Assembly (NCBI GenBank): GCA_023401045.1
Contig: JAEXEM010000093.1
Span: 1-8,169 of the forward strand
DNA: 8,169 nt
Source of the DNA: Actinomycetes bacterium
Lineage (GTDB): Bacteria; Actinomycetota; Actinomycetes; Actinomycetales; Cellulomonadaceae
Direction: 5' to 3'
The position numbers were made by a program, and so were the translations under genes. Below, piece by piece: positions 1-7,605 of this stretch. A model generated the notes under the pieces. That model ran no database searches. It was not told where the DNA came from and worked only from the letters and a program-made list of their open reading frames with translations. How positions within the stretch are numbered: position 1 is the first letter of the stretch; each line of letters starts with the position of its first letter.

Positions 1-966
1 ACGCACGGCACCGCGGCGCTGCGCGAGGCGGTCGTCGCGTGGTTCGCGCGCCGGCGCGGCGTGCCCGGGCTCGACCCGGCCGCGGTGCTGCCGACGATCG
101 GGTCGAAGGAGCTCGTCGGGCTGCTGCCGTCACTGCTCGGCCTCGGTGCGGGCGACGTCGTCGTCCACCCGGCGACGGCCTACCCGACCTACGACGTCGG
201 TGCCCGGGCCGCCGGTGCGCTCCCGCTGCCCTCGGACGACCCGGCCGCCGTCCTCGCCGAGCGCGACGACGTGCGGCTCGTGTGGCTCAACTCCCCGGGC
301 AACCCCGACGGCTCCGTGCTCGGGGTCGAGGAGCTGCGTGCCGTCGTCACCGCCGCCCGGGCGGCCGAGGCGCGCACCGGGCGGCCCGTCGTCGTCGCGA
401 GCGACGAGTGCTACGCCGAGCTCGCGTGGGAGGAGCCGTGGGCGTCGCAGGGCGTGCCCAGCGTCCTCGACCCGCGGGTCTGCGGGGACGACCGCACCGG
501 TCTGCTCGCGGTCTACTCCCTGTCGAAGCAGTCGAACCTCGCGGGGTACCGCGCGGCGTTCGTCGCCGGGGACGGCGCGCTCGTCGCGGACCTGCTCCAG
601 ACGCGCAAGCACCTCGGGATGATCGTGCCCGGCCCGGTGCAGGCGGCGATGACGGTCGCGCTGACGGACGACGCGCACGTCGCCGAGCAGCGCGAGCGGT
701 ACCGGCGCCGGCGGGACGTGCTGCGCAAGGGGCTGGAGGCGGCCGGCTACGTCGTCGACCGCTCGCACGCGGGCCTCTACCTGTGGGTGCGGCCGGACGG
801 TCCCGCGCAGGACGCGTGGGTGACGGTCGACGACCTCGCCGGGATGGGGATCCTCGTCGCCCCCGGGGCGTTCTACGGTGCAGGCGCGGCGGGCCACGTA
901 CGGGTCGCGCTCACCGCGAGCGACGAGGCCGTCGCGCGGGCCGCCGAGCGTCTGTCGGGGGCCTGA
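1..966 (+). CDS. dapC: Succinyldiaminopimelate transaminase DapC (5' truncated)
   Basis: Fold-type I, pyridoxal-phosphate (PLP) aminotransferase. DapC transfers an amino group from glutamate to N-succinyl-2-amino-6-oxopimelate, giving N-succinyl-LL-2,6-diaminopimelate in the cytoplasmic DAP/lysine pathway. The frame is open from base 1, so the true start lies upstream; 321 residues are visible and the family is about 360-400, so only a short N-terminal piece is missing. Visible signatures (numbered from the window edge) are the N-P-D-G motif at about 101-104 with the PLP-contacting Asn, S-D-E-C-Y at 134-138 with the Asp for the pyridine nitrogen and the Tyr, and S-L-S-K-Q with the Schiff-base Lys at 176. 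A C-terminal R-V-A-L-T segment carries the likely substrate-carboxylate Arg. The DapC assignment rather than a generic class I/II aminotransferase rests on overall resemblance to actinobacterial DapC and on dapD and dapE lying close by. The stop is TGA at 964-966. Confidence 0.85.
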   Translation, partial: THGTAALREAVVAWFARRRGVPGLDPAAVLPTIGSKELVGLLPSLLGLGAGDVVVHPATAYPTYDVGARAAGALPLPSDDPAAVLAERDDVRLVWLNSPGNPDGSVLGVEELRAVVTAARAAEARTGRPVVVASDECYAELAWEEPWASQGVPSVLDPRVCGDDRTGLLAVYSLSKQSNLAGYRAAFVAGDGALVADLLQTRKHLGMIVPGPVQAAMTVALTDDAHVAEQRERYRRRRDVLRKGLEAAGYVVDRSHAGLYLWVRPDGPAQDAWVTVDDLAGMGILVAPGAFYGAGAAGHVRVALTASDEAVARAAERLSGA

Positions 967-1032
967 CCGGCACCGCGTCGACGCAGCTCGTGGTCCCCGC
1001 ACGGCCGTCCGGCGTACATTGGTCCTCTTCGG

Positions 1033-1048
1033 TGTGAGGAACGTCACA
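1033..1048. promoter_or_regulatory. Crp/GlxR-type operator upstream of gltA
   Basis: The 16-base sequence TGTGA-GGAACG-TCACA is a perfect match to both half-sites of the Crp-family consensus TGTGA-N6-TCACA used by actinobacterial Crp and GlxR. It lies 160 bases before the gltA start. A candidate -10 hexamer, TACATT at 1015-1020, lies just upstream of it without a recognisable -35. If that promoter is real, the operator sits at about +6 to +21, a position usually associated with repression; if the start site lies further downstream, it could instead activate. The citrate synthase gene of Corynebacterium glutamicum is a known GlxR target, which supports the reading. The motif is seen directly; the regulator and the direction of control are inferred. 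Confidence 0.7.
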
Positions 1049-1207
1049 ACCGCCCCAAGGGTTGGTCGCTCATTCGTCAACACGGCGTCCGCGCAGGTAC
1101 CGTCGCTGCGGGCCGACGGTGGTCATCTCGTCGCGGTCGTCCCCTGCAGGTCGTGGTGCGAACCGCCGCGGCCGTCGCACTCGCTCGTCGGCGCAGGAAG
1201 GAACACC

Positions 1208-2518
<1,311 letters not shown>

Positions 2519-2543
2519 CCGCTTCTCCTGCACGACCGACGAC

Positions 2544-2572
2544 CGACCGTCGCCCGCACCGGGCGGCGGTCG
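2544..2572 (+). terminator. Hairpin terminator after gltA
   Basis: A 12-base-pair stem pairs 2544-2555 with 2561-2572 (one G-U wobble at 2550/2566) around a 5-base loop, GCACC. It starts 26 bases after the gltA stop. The following bases, GTCGTTCGT, are only weakly T-rich, as is common for terminators in high-GC actinobacteria. It lies in the convergent gap between gltA and the minus-strand gene ending at 2628 and could also act on transcripts from the other direction. Confidence 0.65.
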
Positions 2573-2580
2573 TCGTTCGT

Positions 2581-2627
2581 CCGGCGCCGGCGCCGGCAGC
2601 CACTTCGGACGCCGAGGCGGTGCCGGC
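2581..2627 (-). repeat. Nested inverted repeats, possible terminator of the minus-strand operon
   Basis: Bases 2581-2596 are a perfect 16-base palindrome built from CCGGCG units. Overlapping it, GCCGGCA at 2592-2598 pairs with TGCCGGC at 2621-2627. Inside that loop a further 6-base-pair hairpin pairs 2603-2608 with 2612-2617 (one G-T wobble). The block begins directly after the stop of the minus-strand gene, so it is well placed to end that transcript. No T-tract follows on the minus strand, so function as an intrinsic terminator is uncertain. Confidence 0.4.
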
Positions 2628-3527
2628 TCAGCGGCCGACGGCGATCCGGACCTGCCCGGCCGGCAGCTCGAGCGTCCCGCTCGGGTGCCACGTGGGGTCC
2701 TCGCGCGACCACGTGAGCCCGCCGACGGTCACCGCGTCGACGTCGACCGTCGAGGCGACGGCGACCGCCCACTGCCCGGCCGCCCACGCCGCGCGCCCCG
2801 GGTCGCCCGGGGTCAGCGGGGTCGCGTCGAGCTCGACCGTCGTCGGGGTCCCGTCGACCGCGTCCGGCGGGACGACCGTCCGCGGCAGGTCGCCGAGGTC
2901 CCGGGTGATGCGAGCGAGCAGCGGGTCGGGGGAGGCCGGTCCCTCGAGCGGCGCGAGCGTGCACGTGAGGGTGCCGTGCGACCAGCCCGTGAGCGCCGAC
3001 GCCCACGCGCGCGAGCGGGTCTCGTGCTTCGCGTAGGCGTCCGGGAAGCCGCTGCGCTGGACGGTCTGGGCGGCGACGGTGAGCGGCAGGCTCTCGTAGC
3101 CGGCGACCTTGTCGAGCCCGTCGTAGAACTTCGTCGCCGAGTAGACGGGGTCCATGATCTGCTCGACGCTGCCCCAGCCCTGCGAGGGCCGCTGCTGGAA
3201 CAGGCCGACGGAGTCCCTGTCCCCGTAGTCGATGTTCTCGAGGCTGGACTCCTGCAGCGCCGTCGCGATCCCGATGGTCGAGGCGCGCGCGGGCATGCCG
3301 CGCCGCACCGGCAGGAGGCCGATGAGCGCGGCGTTCTGCGCCTGGTCGGGGCTGAGGCTCCAGTCGGTGCCGTCGAGGTGCGCGCGGCAGCCCTCCGCGA
3401 CCGGCTCGTCACCGGTCGTGCGGTCGAGCGCGGCGACGACGACGGCCACCGCGACGACGAGGAGCGCCAGCGTCGCGAGGAACGCGACGACGGGCCGGAG
3501 GACGCTGCGGCGTCGACGACGTGCCAC
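2628..3527 (-). CDS. Membrane-anchored lysozyme/transglycosylase-like protein, uncharacterised
   Basis: The product has 299 residues. A short Arg-rich N-terminus (M-A-R-R-R-R-R) precedes one hydrophobic segment at about 12-34, so it is probably a single-pass protein with its body outside the membrane. Residues 60-170 contain A-L-Q-E-S-S-L-E-N (Glu93), then G-D-R-D-S-V-G-L-F-Q-Q-R-P and G-W-G. This resembles the Glu-containing core of lysozyme-fold lytic transglycosylases (E-S-S...G-L-x-Q), making Glu93 the candidate acid. The only two cysteines, C47 and C189, are both extracytoplasmic and could form a disulfide. The rest, about 200-299, is a Trp-containing C-terminal domain of unknown role. 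Relatives are widespread in actinobacteria as hypothetical proteins, some misnamed as metal transporters. The GTG start at 3527 lies 5 bases after the dapD stop, and the only Shine-Dalgarno-like bases (GAGG) overlap that stop, implying translational coupling. Peptidoglycan hydrolysis is an inference only. Confidence 0.8.
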   Translation of the reverse strand: MARRRRRSVLRPVVAFLATLALLVVAVAVVVAALDRTTGDEPVAEGCRAHLDGTDWSLSPDQAQNAALIGLLPVRRGMPARASTIGIATALQESSLENIDYGDRDSVGLFQQRPSQGWGSVEQIMDPVYSATKFYDGLDKVAGYESLPLTVAAQTVQRSGFPDAYAKHETRSRAWASALTGWSHGTLTCTLAPLEGPASPDPLLARITRDLGDLPRTVVPPDAVDGTPTTVELDATPLTPGDPGRAAWAAGQWAVAVASTVDVDAVTVGGLTWSREDPTWHPSGTLELPAGQVRIAVGR

Positions 3528-3532
3528 GGGCC

Positions 3533-4528
3533 TCAGTTCGCGTGCAGCGCCGCGTTGAGGCGCACGCCGTGGCCGGAGCGGGCGACCGCCTCGACCTCGC
3601 CGGTGCGCGAGTTGCGGCGGAACTGGACGTTGTCGACCCCGGCGAGGGAGCGCGCCTTGACGACCCGGGCGTCGCCGTCGTCGACGGCGTCCTCGTGGTC
3701 GAGCCCGACGAGCCGCACCTTCGTGCCGGCGGTGAGGTAGAGACCCGCCTCGACGACGCAGTCGTCGCCCAGCGGGATGCCGAGACCGGCGTTGGCGCCG
3801 AGCAGGGAGCGCCGGCCGATGGAGACGACCTCGCGGCCGCCGCCGGACAGCGTCCCCATGATCGAGGCGCCGCCGCCGACGTCCGAGCCGTCACCGACGA
3901 CGACGCCCGCCGAGACCCGCCCCTCGACCATCGAGGTGCCGAGCGTGCCGGCGTTGAAGTTGACGAAGCCCTCGTGCATGACCGTCGTGCCGGGGGCGAG
4001 GTGCGCGCCGAGGCGCACACGGTCGGCGTCGGCGATCCGCACCCCGGTGGGGAGGACGTAGTCGACCATGCGGGGGAACTTGTCGACGCCGAGCACCGTG
4101 ACGGGCGTGCCGGTCGCGGCGCGCAGCCGCAGCCGGGTCGCCTCGAAGTCCTCGACGGCGCAGGGGCCGCGGTCGGTCCACACGACGTTCGGCAGCACAG
4201 CGAACACGCCCTCGAGCGACAGGCCGTGCGGGCGCACGAGCCGGTGCGAGAGCAGGTGGAGGCGCAGGTAGGCGTCGGCGGTGCTCTGCGGTGCGGTGTC
4301 GAGGTCGACGACCGTCGCGACGAGCTCGACGCGCACGCCGCGCAGCGCGTCGACGCGCTCGGCCGCGGCGAGGTCCGCGGGCGCGTGCTCACGCACCGAC
4401 GCGGGGTCGGTGGGGTCGAGCGTGGCCGGCGGGTCGTCGAGGGCGGGAGCGGGGTACCAGACGTCGAGGGTCGCGCCGGCGTCGGTCACGGTGGCCAGGC
4501 CGAGGCCCCAGGCCGTGCGGTCGGTCAT
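3533..4528 (-). CDS. dapD: Tetrahydrodipicolinate N-succinyltransferase DapD (actinobacterial type)
   Basis: Transfers succinyl from succinyl-CoA to 2,3,4,5-tetrahydropyridine-2,6-dicarboxylate, the committed step of the succinylase DAP/lysine pathway, in the cytoplasm. The 331-residue protein matches the actinobacterial DapD form (M. tuberculosis Rv1201c, about 317 residues). It has an N-terminal domain to about 165, then a left-handed beta-helix with hexapeptide-like repeats at about 170-275. Signatures include [10 protein letters not shown] at 185-194, M-V-E-G-R-V-S at 200-206, where Glu202 matches the proposed catalytic Glu of the mycobacterial enzyme, and a Gly-rich [17 protein letters not shown] stretch at 215-231. 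The ATG at 4526-4528 has no Shine-Dalgarno sequence but has TAGGCT six bases upstream, suggesting a leaderless mRNA. It is divergent from dapE and probably co-transcribed with the gene that follows it on the minus strand. Confidence 0.95.
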   Translation of the reverse strand: MTDRTAWGLGLATVTDAGATLDVWYPAPALDDPPATLDPTDPASVREHAPADLAAAERVDALRGVRVELVATVVDLDTAPQSTADAYLRLHLLSHRLVRPHGLSLEGVFAVLPNVVWTDRGPCAVEDFEATRLRLRAATGTPVTVLGVDKFPRMVDYVLPTGVRIADADRVRLGAHLAPGTTVMHEGFVNFNAGTLGTSMVEGRVSAGVVVGDGSDVGGGASIMGTLSGGGREVVSIGRRSLLGANAGLGIPLGDDCVVEAGLYLTAGTKVRLVGLDHEDAVDDGDARVVKARSLAGVDNVQFRRNSRTGEVEAVARSGHGVRLNAALHAN

Positions 4529-4534
4529 GGCACC

Positions 4535-4540
4535 AGCCTA
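4535..4540 (-). promoter_or_regulatory. -10 element of a probable leaderless dapD promoter
   Basis: Read on the minus strand, TAGGCT lies exactly 6 bases before the dapD ATG. A sigma-70-type -10 at this distance would start transcription at or next to the A of the ATG, and no ribosome-binding site is present. I could not identify a convincing -35 at 17-18 bases. The 90-base gap to dapE therefore holds two divergent promoters. Confidence 0.6.
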
Positions 4541-4606
4541 CGTCGCGAGCCTGTGAGCGCCGACCCGCGCCCGTGGTCGTGCCCGTGCGCCGGTCACGTC
4601 GTGGCC

Positions 4607-4612
4607 TAGGGT
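4607..4612 (+). promoter_or_regulatory. -10 element of a probable leaderless dapE promoter
   Basis: TAGGGT, within CCTAGGGT, ends 6 bases before the GTG at 4619. This is the same geometry as for dapD and the LOG gene. No Shine-Dalgarno sequence lies between. No clear -35 was found. Confidence 0.6.
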
Positions 4613-4618
4613 CGGTAC

Positions 4619-5737
4619 GTGGTCTCCGAGAGCCTGCCGCTGGACCTGTCGGCCGACGTCGTCACGCTCACCCGCCAGGTCTGCGACCTGCCGTCGGTCA
4701 GCGGTGACGAGCGCCGGCTCGCCGACGCCGTCGAGGCGGCGCTGCGCGAGCACCCGCACCTCGAGGTGCTGCGCGACGGCGACGCGGTCGTCGCACGCAC
4801 GCACCTCGGGCGTGACCGGCGCGTCCTCGTGGCCGGGCACCTCGACACCGTGCCGGTCGCGGACAACCTGCCGACCCGCCTCGAGGGCGACGTCCTGCAC
4901 GGGCGCGGCACGGTCGACATGAAGGGCGGGGTCGCGGTGGCGCTCTCGCTCGCCGCCGCGCTCGAGGACCCGGTGCACGACGTCACGTGGGTGTTCTACG
5001 ACCACGAGGAGGTGGCGGCCGAGCTCAACGGGCTCGGACGTCTCGTGCGCCTCCACCCGGAGTGGCTCGCCGCCGACTTCGCCGTGCTCGGCGAGCCGAC
5101 CGACGGCGGGCTCGAGGGCGGCTGCAACGGCACGCTGCGCGCCGAGGTGCGACTGCACGGCGTCGCCGCGCACTCGGCCCGGCCGTGGACCGGCAGCAAC
5201 GCCGTCCACGCCGCGGGGGAGGTGCTGCGCCGGCTCGAGGCGTACCGGCCCGCGGACGTCGAGGTCGACGGCCTCGTCTACCGCGAGAGCCTCAACGCCG
5301 TCCTCATCAGCGGCGGCACCGCGACGAACGTCATCCCCGACGCGTGCGTCGTCACCGTCAACCACCGTTTCGCGCCGTCGCGCAGCGAGGAGCAGGCCGC
5401 CGACCACGTCCGCGCGGTGTTCGAGGGCTACGAGGTCGAGATCGTCGACTCCGCCCCCGGCGCCCGCCCCGGTCTCGACGACCCCGCCGCCCGGGAGTTC
5501 GCGGAGGTCGTCCTCGCGGTCACCGGCGGGCGTCCCGCGCCGAAGCTCGGCTGGACCGACGTCGCGCGGTTCAGCGCCCTCGGCATCCCCGCGGTGAACT
5601 TCGGCCCCGGCGACCCGCTGCTCGCGCACAAGGACGACGAGCGGGTGCCCGTCCGCCAGGTCGAGGTGTGCCGCGACGCGCTGCGGGCGTGGCTCACCGG
5701 CGCGCAGCCGGAGGACCTGCCGCTCGGCACGGCCTGA
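4619..5737 (+). CDS. dapE: Succinyl-diaminopimelate desuccinylase DapE
   Basis: Hydrolyses N-succinyl-LL-2,6-diaminopimelate to LL-DAP and succinate with a di-zinc centre; cytoplasmic, M20 peptidase family. The 372-residue length is usual. Catalytic-domain motifs are G-H-L-D-T-V-P at 73-79 (metal His74, Asp76), G-R-G-T-V-D-M-K-G-G at 95-104 (bridging Asp100), D-H-E-E at 128-131 (general base Glu130, metal Glu131), G-E-P-T at 158-161 (metal Glu159) and A-H-K-D-D-E at 336-341 (metal His337). The dimerisation domain spans about 170-285 and holds the H-S-A-R-P motif at 185-189. All expected metal ligands are present. The GTG at 4619 was chosen because the TAGGGT -10 lies six bases upstream and the protein begins shortly before the first conserved helix. 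DapE is hard to tell from other M20 enzymes by motif alone, but the position beside dapD settles it. The TGA stop is at 5735-5737. Confidence 0.94.
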   Translation: MVSESLPLDLSADVVTLTRQVCDLPSVSGDERRLADAVEAALREHPHLEVLRDGDAVVARTHLGRDRRVLVAGHLDTVPVADNLPTRLEGDVLHGRGTVDMKGGVAVALSLAAALEDPVHDVTWVFYDHEEVAAELNGLGRLVRLHPEWLAADFAVLGEPTDGGLEGGCNGTLRAEVRLHGVAAHSARPWTGSNAVHAAGEVLRRLEAYRPADVEVDGLVYRESLNAVLISGGTATNVIPDACVVTVNHRFAPSRSEEQAADHVRAVFEGYEVEIVDSAPGARPGLDDPAAREFAEVVLAVTGGRPAPKLGWTDVARFSALGIPAVNFGPGDPLLAHKDDERVPVRQVEVCRDALRAWLTGAQPEDLPLGTA

Positions 5738-5753
5738 GGCCACCCGTCCGGAG

Positions 5754-5780
5754 GCACCGGCGGCGGCCCGCACCCGGTGC
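5754..5780. repeat. Inverted repeat upstream of the LOG-gene promoter
   Basis: GCACCGG at 5754-5760 and CCGGTGC at 5774-5780 form a perfect 7-base inverted repeat with a 13-base spacer. It lies between the dapE stop and the -10 at 5788, covering the expected -35 region. It could be an operator or the stem of a weak dapE terminator; no T-tract follows, and short GC-rich repeats occur by chance in such DNA. Confidence 0.35.
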
Positions 5781-5787
5781 ACGTGCC

Positions 5788-5793
5788 TAGGCT
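5788..5793 (+). promoter_or_regulatory. -10 element of a probable leaderless LOG-gene promoter
   Basis: TAGGCT, within CCTAGGCT, ends 6 bases before the ATG at 5800, placing the predicted transcript start at the start codon. The intervening CTGGGC is not a ribosome-binding site. The only Shine-Dalgarno-like bases, GGAGG at 5750-5754, are far too distant. Confidence 0.6.
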
Positions 5794-5799
5794 CTGGGC

Positions 5800-6651
5800 A
5801 TGACCAACGACGACACGTCGGCACCGGCGCCGGAGTACCGCCGCGGGCCCGTGCTGCTGCGCCGCGACCAGATCCCCGCCATGACGTCCGACCAGCGGCT
5901 GCTGTCGCGCCCCGAGGGCGCGTCGTGGCTGCACGACGACCCGTGGCGGGTCATGCGGATCCAGAGCGAGTTCGTCGAGGGGTTCGGCGCGCTCGCGGAG
6001 GTGGGCCCCGCGGTGAGCGTGTTCGGCTCCGCGCGGGTCTCCCCGGACGACCCCTACTACGCCATGGCGCAGGACGTCTCGCGCGGCCTCGTCGAGGCCG
6101 GGTACGCCGTCATCACCGGCGGTGGGCCCGGGATCATGGAGGCCGCCAACCGCGGCGCCGCGGAGGCCGGCGGGCTGTCGGTCGGGCTGGGCATCGAGCT
6201 GCCGTTCGAGCAGGGCATGAACGAGTGGGTCGACCTCGGGGTGAACTTCCGCTACTTCTTCGCCCGCAAGACGATGTTCGTCAAGTACTCCGAGGGGTTC
6301 GTCGTCCTGCCCGGCGGGTTCGGCACGTTCGACGAGCTCTTCGAGGCCCTCACGCTCGTCCAGACGCACAAGGTCACCGGGTTCCCCATCGTCCTGCTCG
6401 GGGGCGACTACTGGACCGGGCTGCTCTCGTGGCTGCGGGACACCGTCCACCCCGCCGGGATGATCGGCGCGGCCGACGTCGACCTGCTGCACGTCGCGTC
6501 GAGCGCCGAGGAGGCCGTCGACGTCGTCGTGCGGCGCGGCGCCGAGATCCGTGCCGAGGAGGAAGCCGCCGCGCGCGCCGCGGCGGAGGCGCTGCAGGCC
6601 GCGCAGGCGAGCAGCCTGACGGGACGCCACGCGGCGAGCGGCCGCCGGTGA
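5800..6651 (+). CDS. LOG-family (TIGR00730) nucleotide 5'-monophosphate phosphoribohydrolase
   Basis: Members cleave the N-glycosidic bond of cytokinin riboside 5'-monophosphates or AMP-like nucleotides, releasing the base and ribose 5-phosphate. The 283-residue protein has a Rossmann-type core with V-F-G-S-A-R at 74-79, I-T-G-G-G-P-G-I-M-E-A-A-N-R-G-A at 105-120, the R-K pair at 156-157 and P-G-G-F-G-T-F-D-E at 171-179, the family's phosphate/catalytic signature. The N-terminal extension (1-70) and the length fit the longer LOG subgroup rather than the roughly 187-residue type of M. tuberculosis Rv1205. The C-terminal tail (about 247-283) is Ala/Glu-rich, probably helical, then basic. The start is placed at the ATG with TAGGCT six bases upstream. 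The stop overlaps the folP2 start by four bases (GTGA), implying coupled translation. The true substrate is unknown; older annotations call such proteins lysine decarboxylases, which is incorrect. Confidence 0.92.
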   Translation: MTNDDTSAPAPEYRRGPVLLRRDQIPAMTSDQRLLSRPEGASWLHDDPWRVMRIQSEFVEGFGALAEVGPAVSVFGSARVSPDDPYYAMAQDVSRGLVEAGYAVITGGGPGIMEAANRGAAEAGGLSVGLGIELPFEQGMNEWVDLGVNFRYFFARKTMFVKYSEGFVVLPGGFGTFDELFEALTLVQTHKVTGFPIVLLGGDYWTGLLSWLRDTVHPAGMIGAADVDLLHVASSAEEAVDVVVRRGAEIRAEEEAAARAAAEALQAAQASSLTGRHAASGRR

Positions 6652-7565
6652 GCGTCCCCGGGGTGCCTCCGGGGGCGGCCGCGCTGCGGCTGCGGGGCCG
6701 GACCTTCGGTCCGGACCACCCCGTCGTCATGGCGGTCGTCAACCGCACCCCGGACTCCTTCTACGCGGCCGCCCGGTTCCGCGACGACACGGTCGACGCC
6801 GCCGTCGACCGGGCCGTCGAGCACGGCGCCGACATCCTCGACGTCGGGGGCGTGCGGGCCGGGCGGGGCCCCGTCGTCGACGAGGCCGAGGAGGCGGCGC
6901 GCGTCGTGCCCGTCGTCGAGCGCGTGCGGGCCCGCCACCCGGACCTCCTCGTCAGCGTCGACACGTGGCGGTCGGGCGTCGCCCGGGCCGCCGCGGACGC
7001 CGGCGCCGACCTCCTCAACGACACGTGGGCGGGGCACGACCCGGCGCTCGTCGAGGTCGCCGCCGAGCGGGGTCTGGGGGTCGTGTGCTCGCACACCGGG
7101 GGTGCGACGCCGCGCACCGACCCGTTCCGCGTCACCTACCCCGCCGAGGCGGGCACCGACCCGCTCGACGGCGTCGTCGAGGACGTCCTCGCGACGCTCG
7201 ACGCGGCGGCGCGGCGCGCCGTGGGCCTCGGCGTCGACCCCGCGTCCGTGCTGGTCGACGCGACGCTCGACTTCGGGAAGACGACGTGGCACTCGCTGCA
7301 CCTGCTGCGCCGCACGCCGCGTCTGGTCGGGCTGGGCTTCCCCGTGCTCGTCGCGGTCTCGCGCAAGGACCTCGTGGGGGAGACGCTCGGCCTGCCGGCC
7401 GAGGAGCGGCTCGAGGGGACGCTCGCCGCGACCGCCGTCGCGGCCTGGCTCGGGGCGCGGGTGTTCCGTGCCCACGACGTCGCGGCGACCCGGCGTGCGC
7501 TCGACATGGTCGCATCGATTCGAGCGGAGCGGCCGCCGGCCGTCGCCGTGCGCGGGATGGTCTGA
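6648..7565 (+). CDS. folP2: FolP2-type dihydropteroate synthase homologue
   Basis: A 305-residue TIM-barrel protein of the dihydropteroate synthase family, which joins 6-hydroxymethyl-dihydropterin pyrophosphate to p-aminobenzoate in folate synthesis. It carries the FolP2 variant signatures. V-V-N-R-T-P-D-S-F-Y at 30-39 replaces the usual N-V-T-x-D-S-F-S, and D-V-G-G-V-R-A-G at 65-72 replaces D-x-G-G-E-S-T-R-P-G, so the Ser-Thr-Arg loop that contacts the substrates and sulfonamides is absent. Retained are S-V-D-T (103-106), N-D-T-W-A-G (124-129), Asp204 and Lys211 in D-A-T-L-D-F-G-K, S-R-K at 238-240, and Arg274/His276. It closely resembles my recollection of M. tuberculosis Rv1207 (FolP2), a paralogue reported to lack dihydropteroate synthase activity, so its reaction is open. 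The GTG start within GTGA overlaps the LOG stop. A canonical folP1 is expected elsewhere in the genome. Confidence 0.9.
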   Translation: MSVPGVPPGAAALRLRGRTFGPDHPVVMAVVNRTPDSFYAAARFRDDTVDAAVDRAVEHGADILDVGGVRAGRGPVVDEAEEAARVVPVVERVRARHPDLLVSVDTWRSGVARAAADAGADLLNDTWAGHDPALVEVAAERGLGVVCSHTGGATPRTDPFRVTYPAEAGTDPLDGVVEDVLATLDAAARRAVGLGVDPASVLVDATLDFGKTTWHSLHLLRRTPRLVGLGFPVLVAVSRKDLVGETLGLPAEERLEGTLAATAVAAWLGARVFRAHDVAATRRALDMVASIRAERPPAVAVRGMV

Positions 7566-7605
7566 GGCTGCCGGGCCCGCCGACGAGGACGCCCTGCGGA
7601 CGCTC

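Noticed and set aside
975..984. GCGTCGACGC palindrome after dapC as a terminator or operator
   Set aside because: Ten bases with no loop cannot form a useful hairpin, and such self-complementary GC-rich decamers are common in this base composition.
878..1207. In-frame N-terminal extension of citrate synthase upstream of 1208
   Set aside because: The extension would overlap the end of dapC and the operator, reads as random high-GC translation, and the strong AGGAAGGA site fixes the start at 1208.
3521..4609. A 362-codon plus-strand open frame opposite dapD
   Set aside because: Shadow of dapD; composition is typical of antisense frames in high-GC genes, with no start signal and no conserved domain.
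4538..5824. A 428-codon open frame on the minus strand opposite dapE
   Set aside because: Low-complexity composition and no recognisable motifs; dapE on the plus strand has every metal ligand. It would also run across the dapE and LOG-gene promoter regions.
5925..6647. Upstream extension of the folP2 frame through the LOG gene
   Set aside because: The extra residues are an Arg/Gly-rich shadow of the LOG frame; the GTGA overlap at 6648 gives a product that begins where the family begins.
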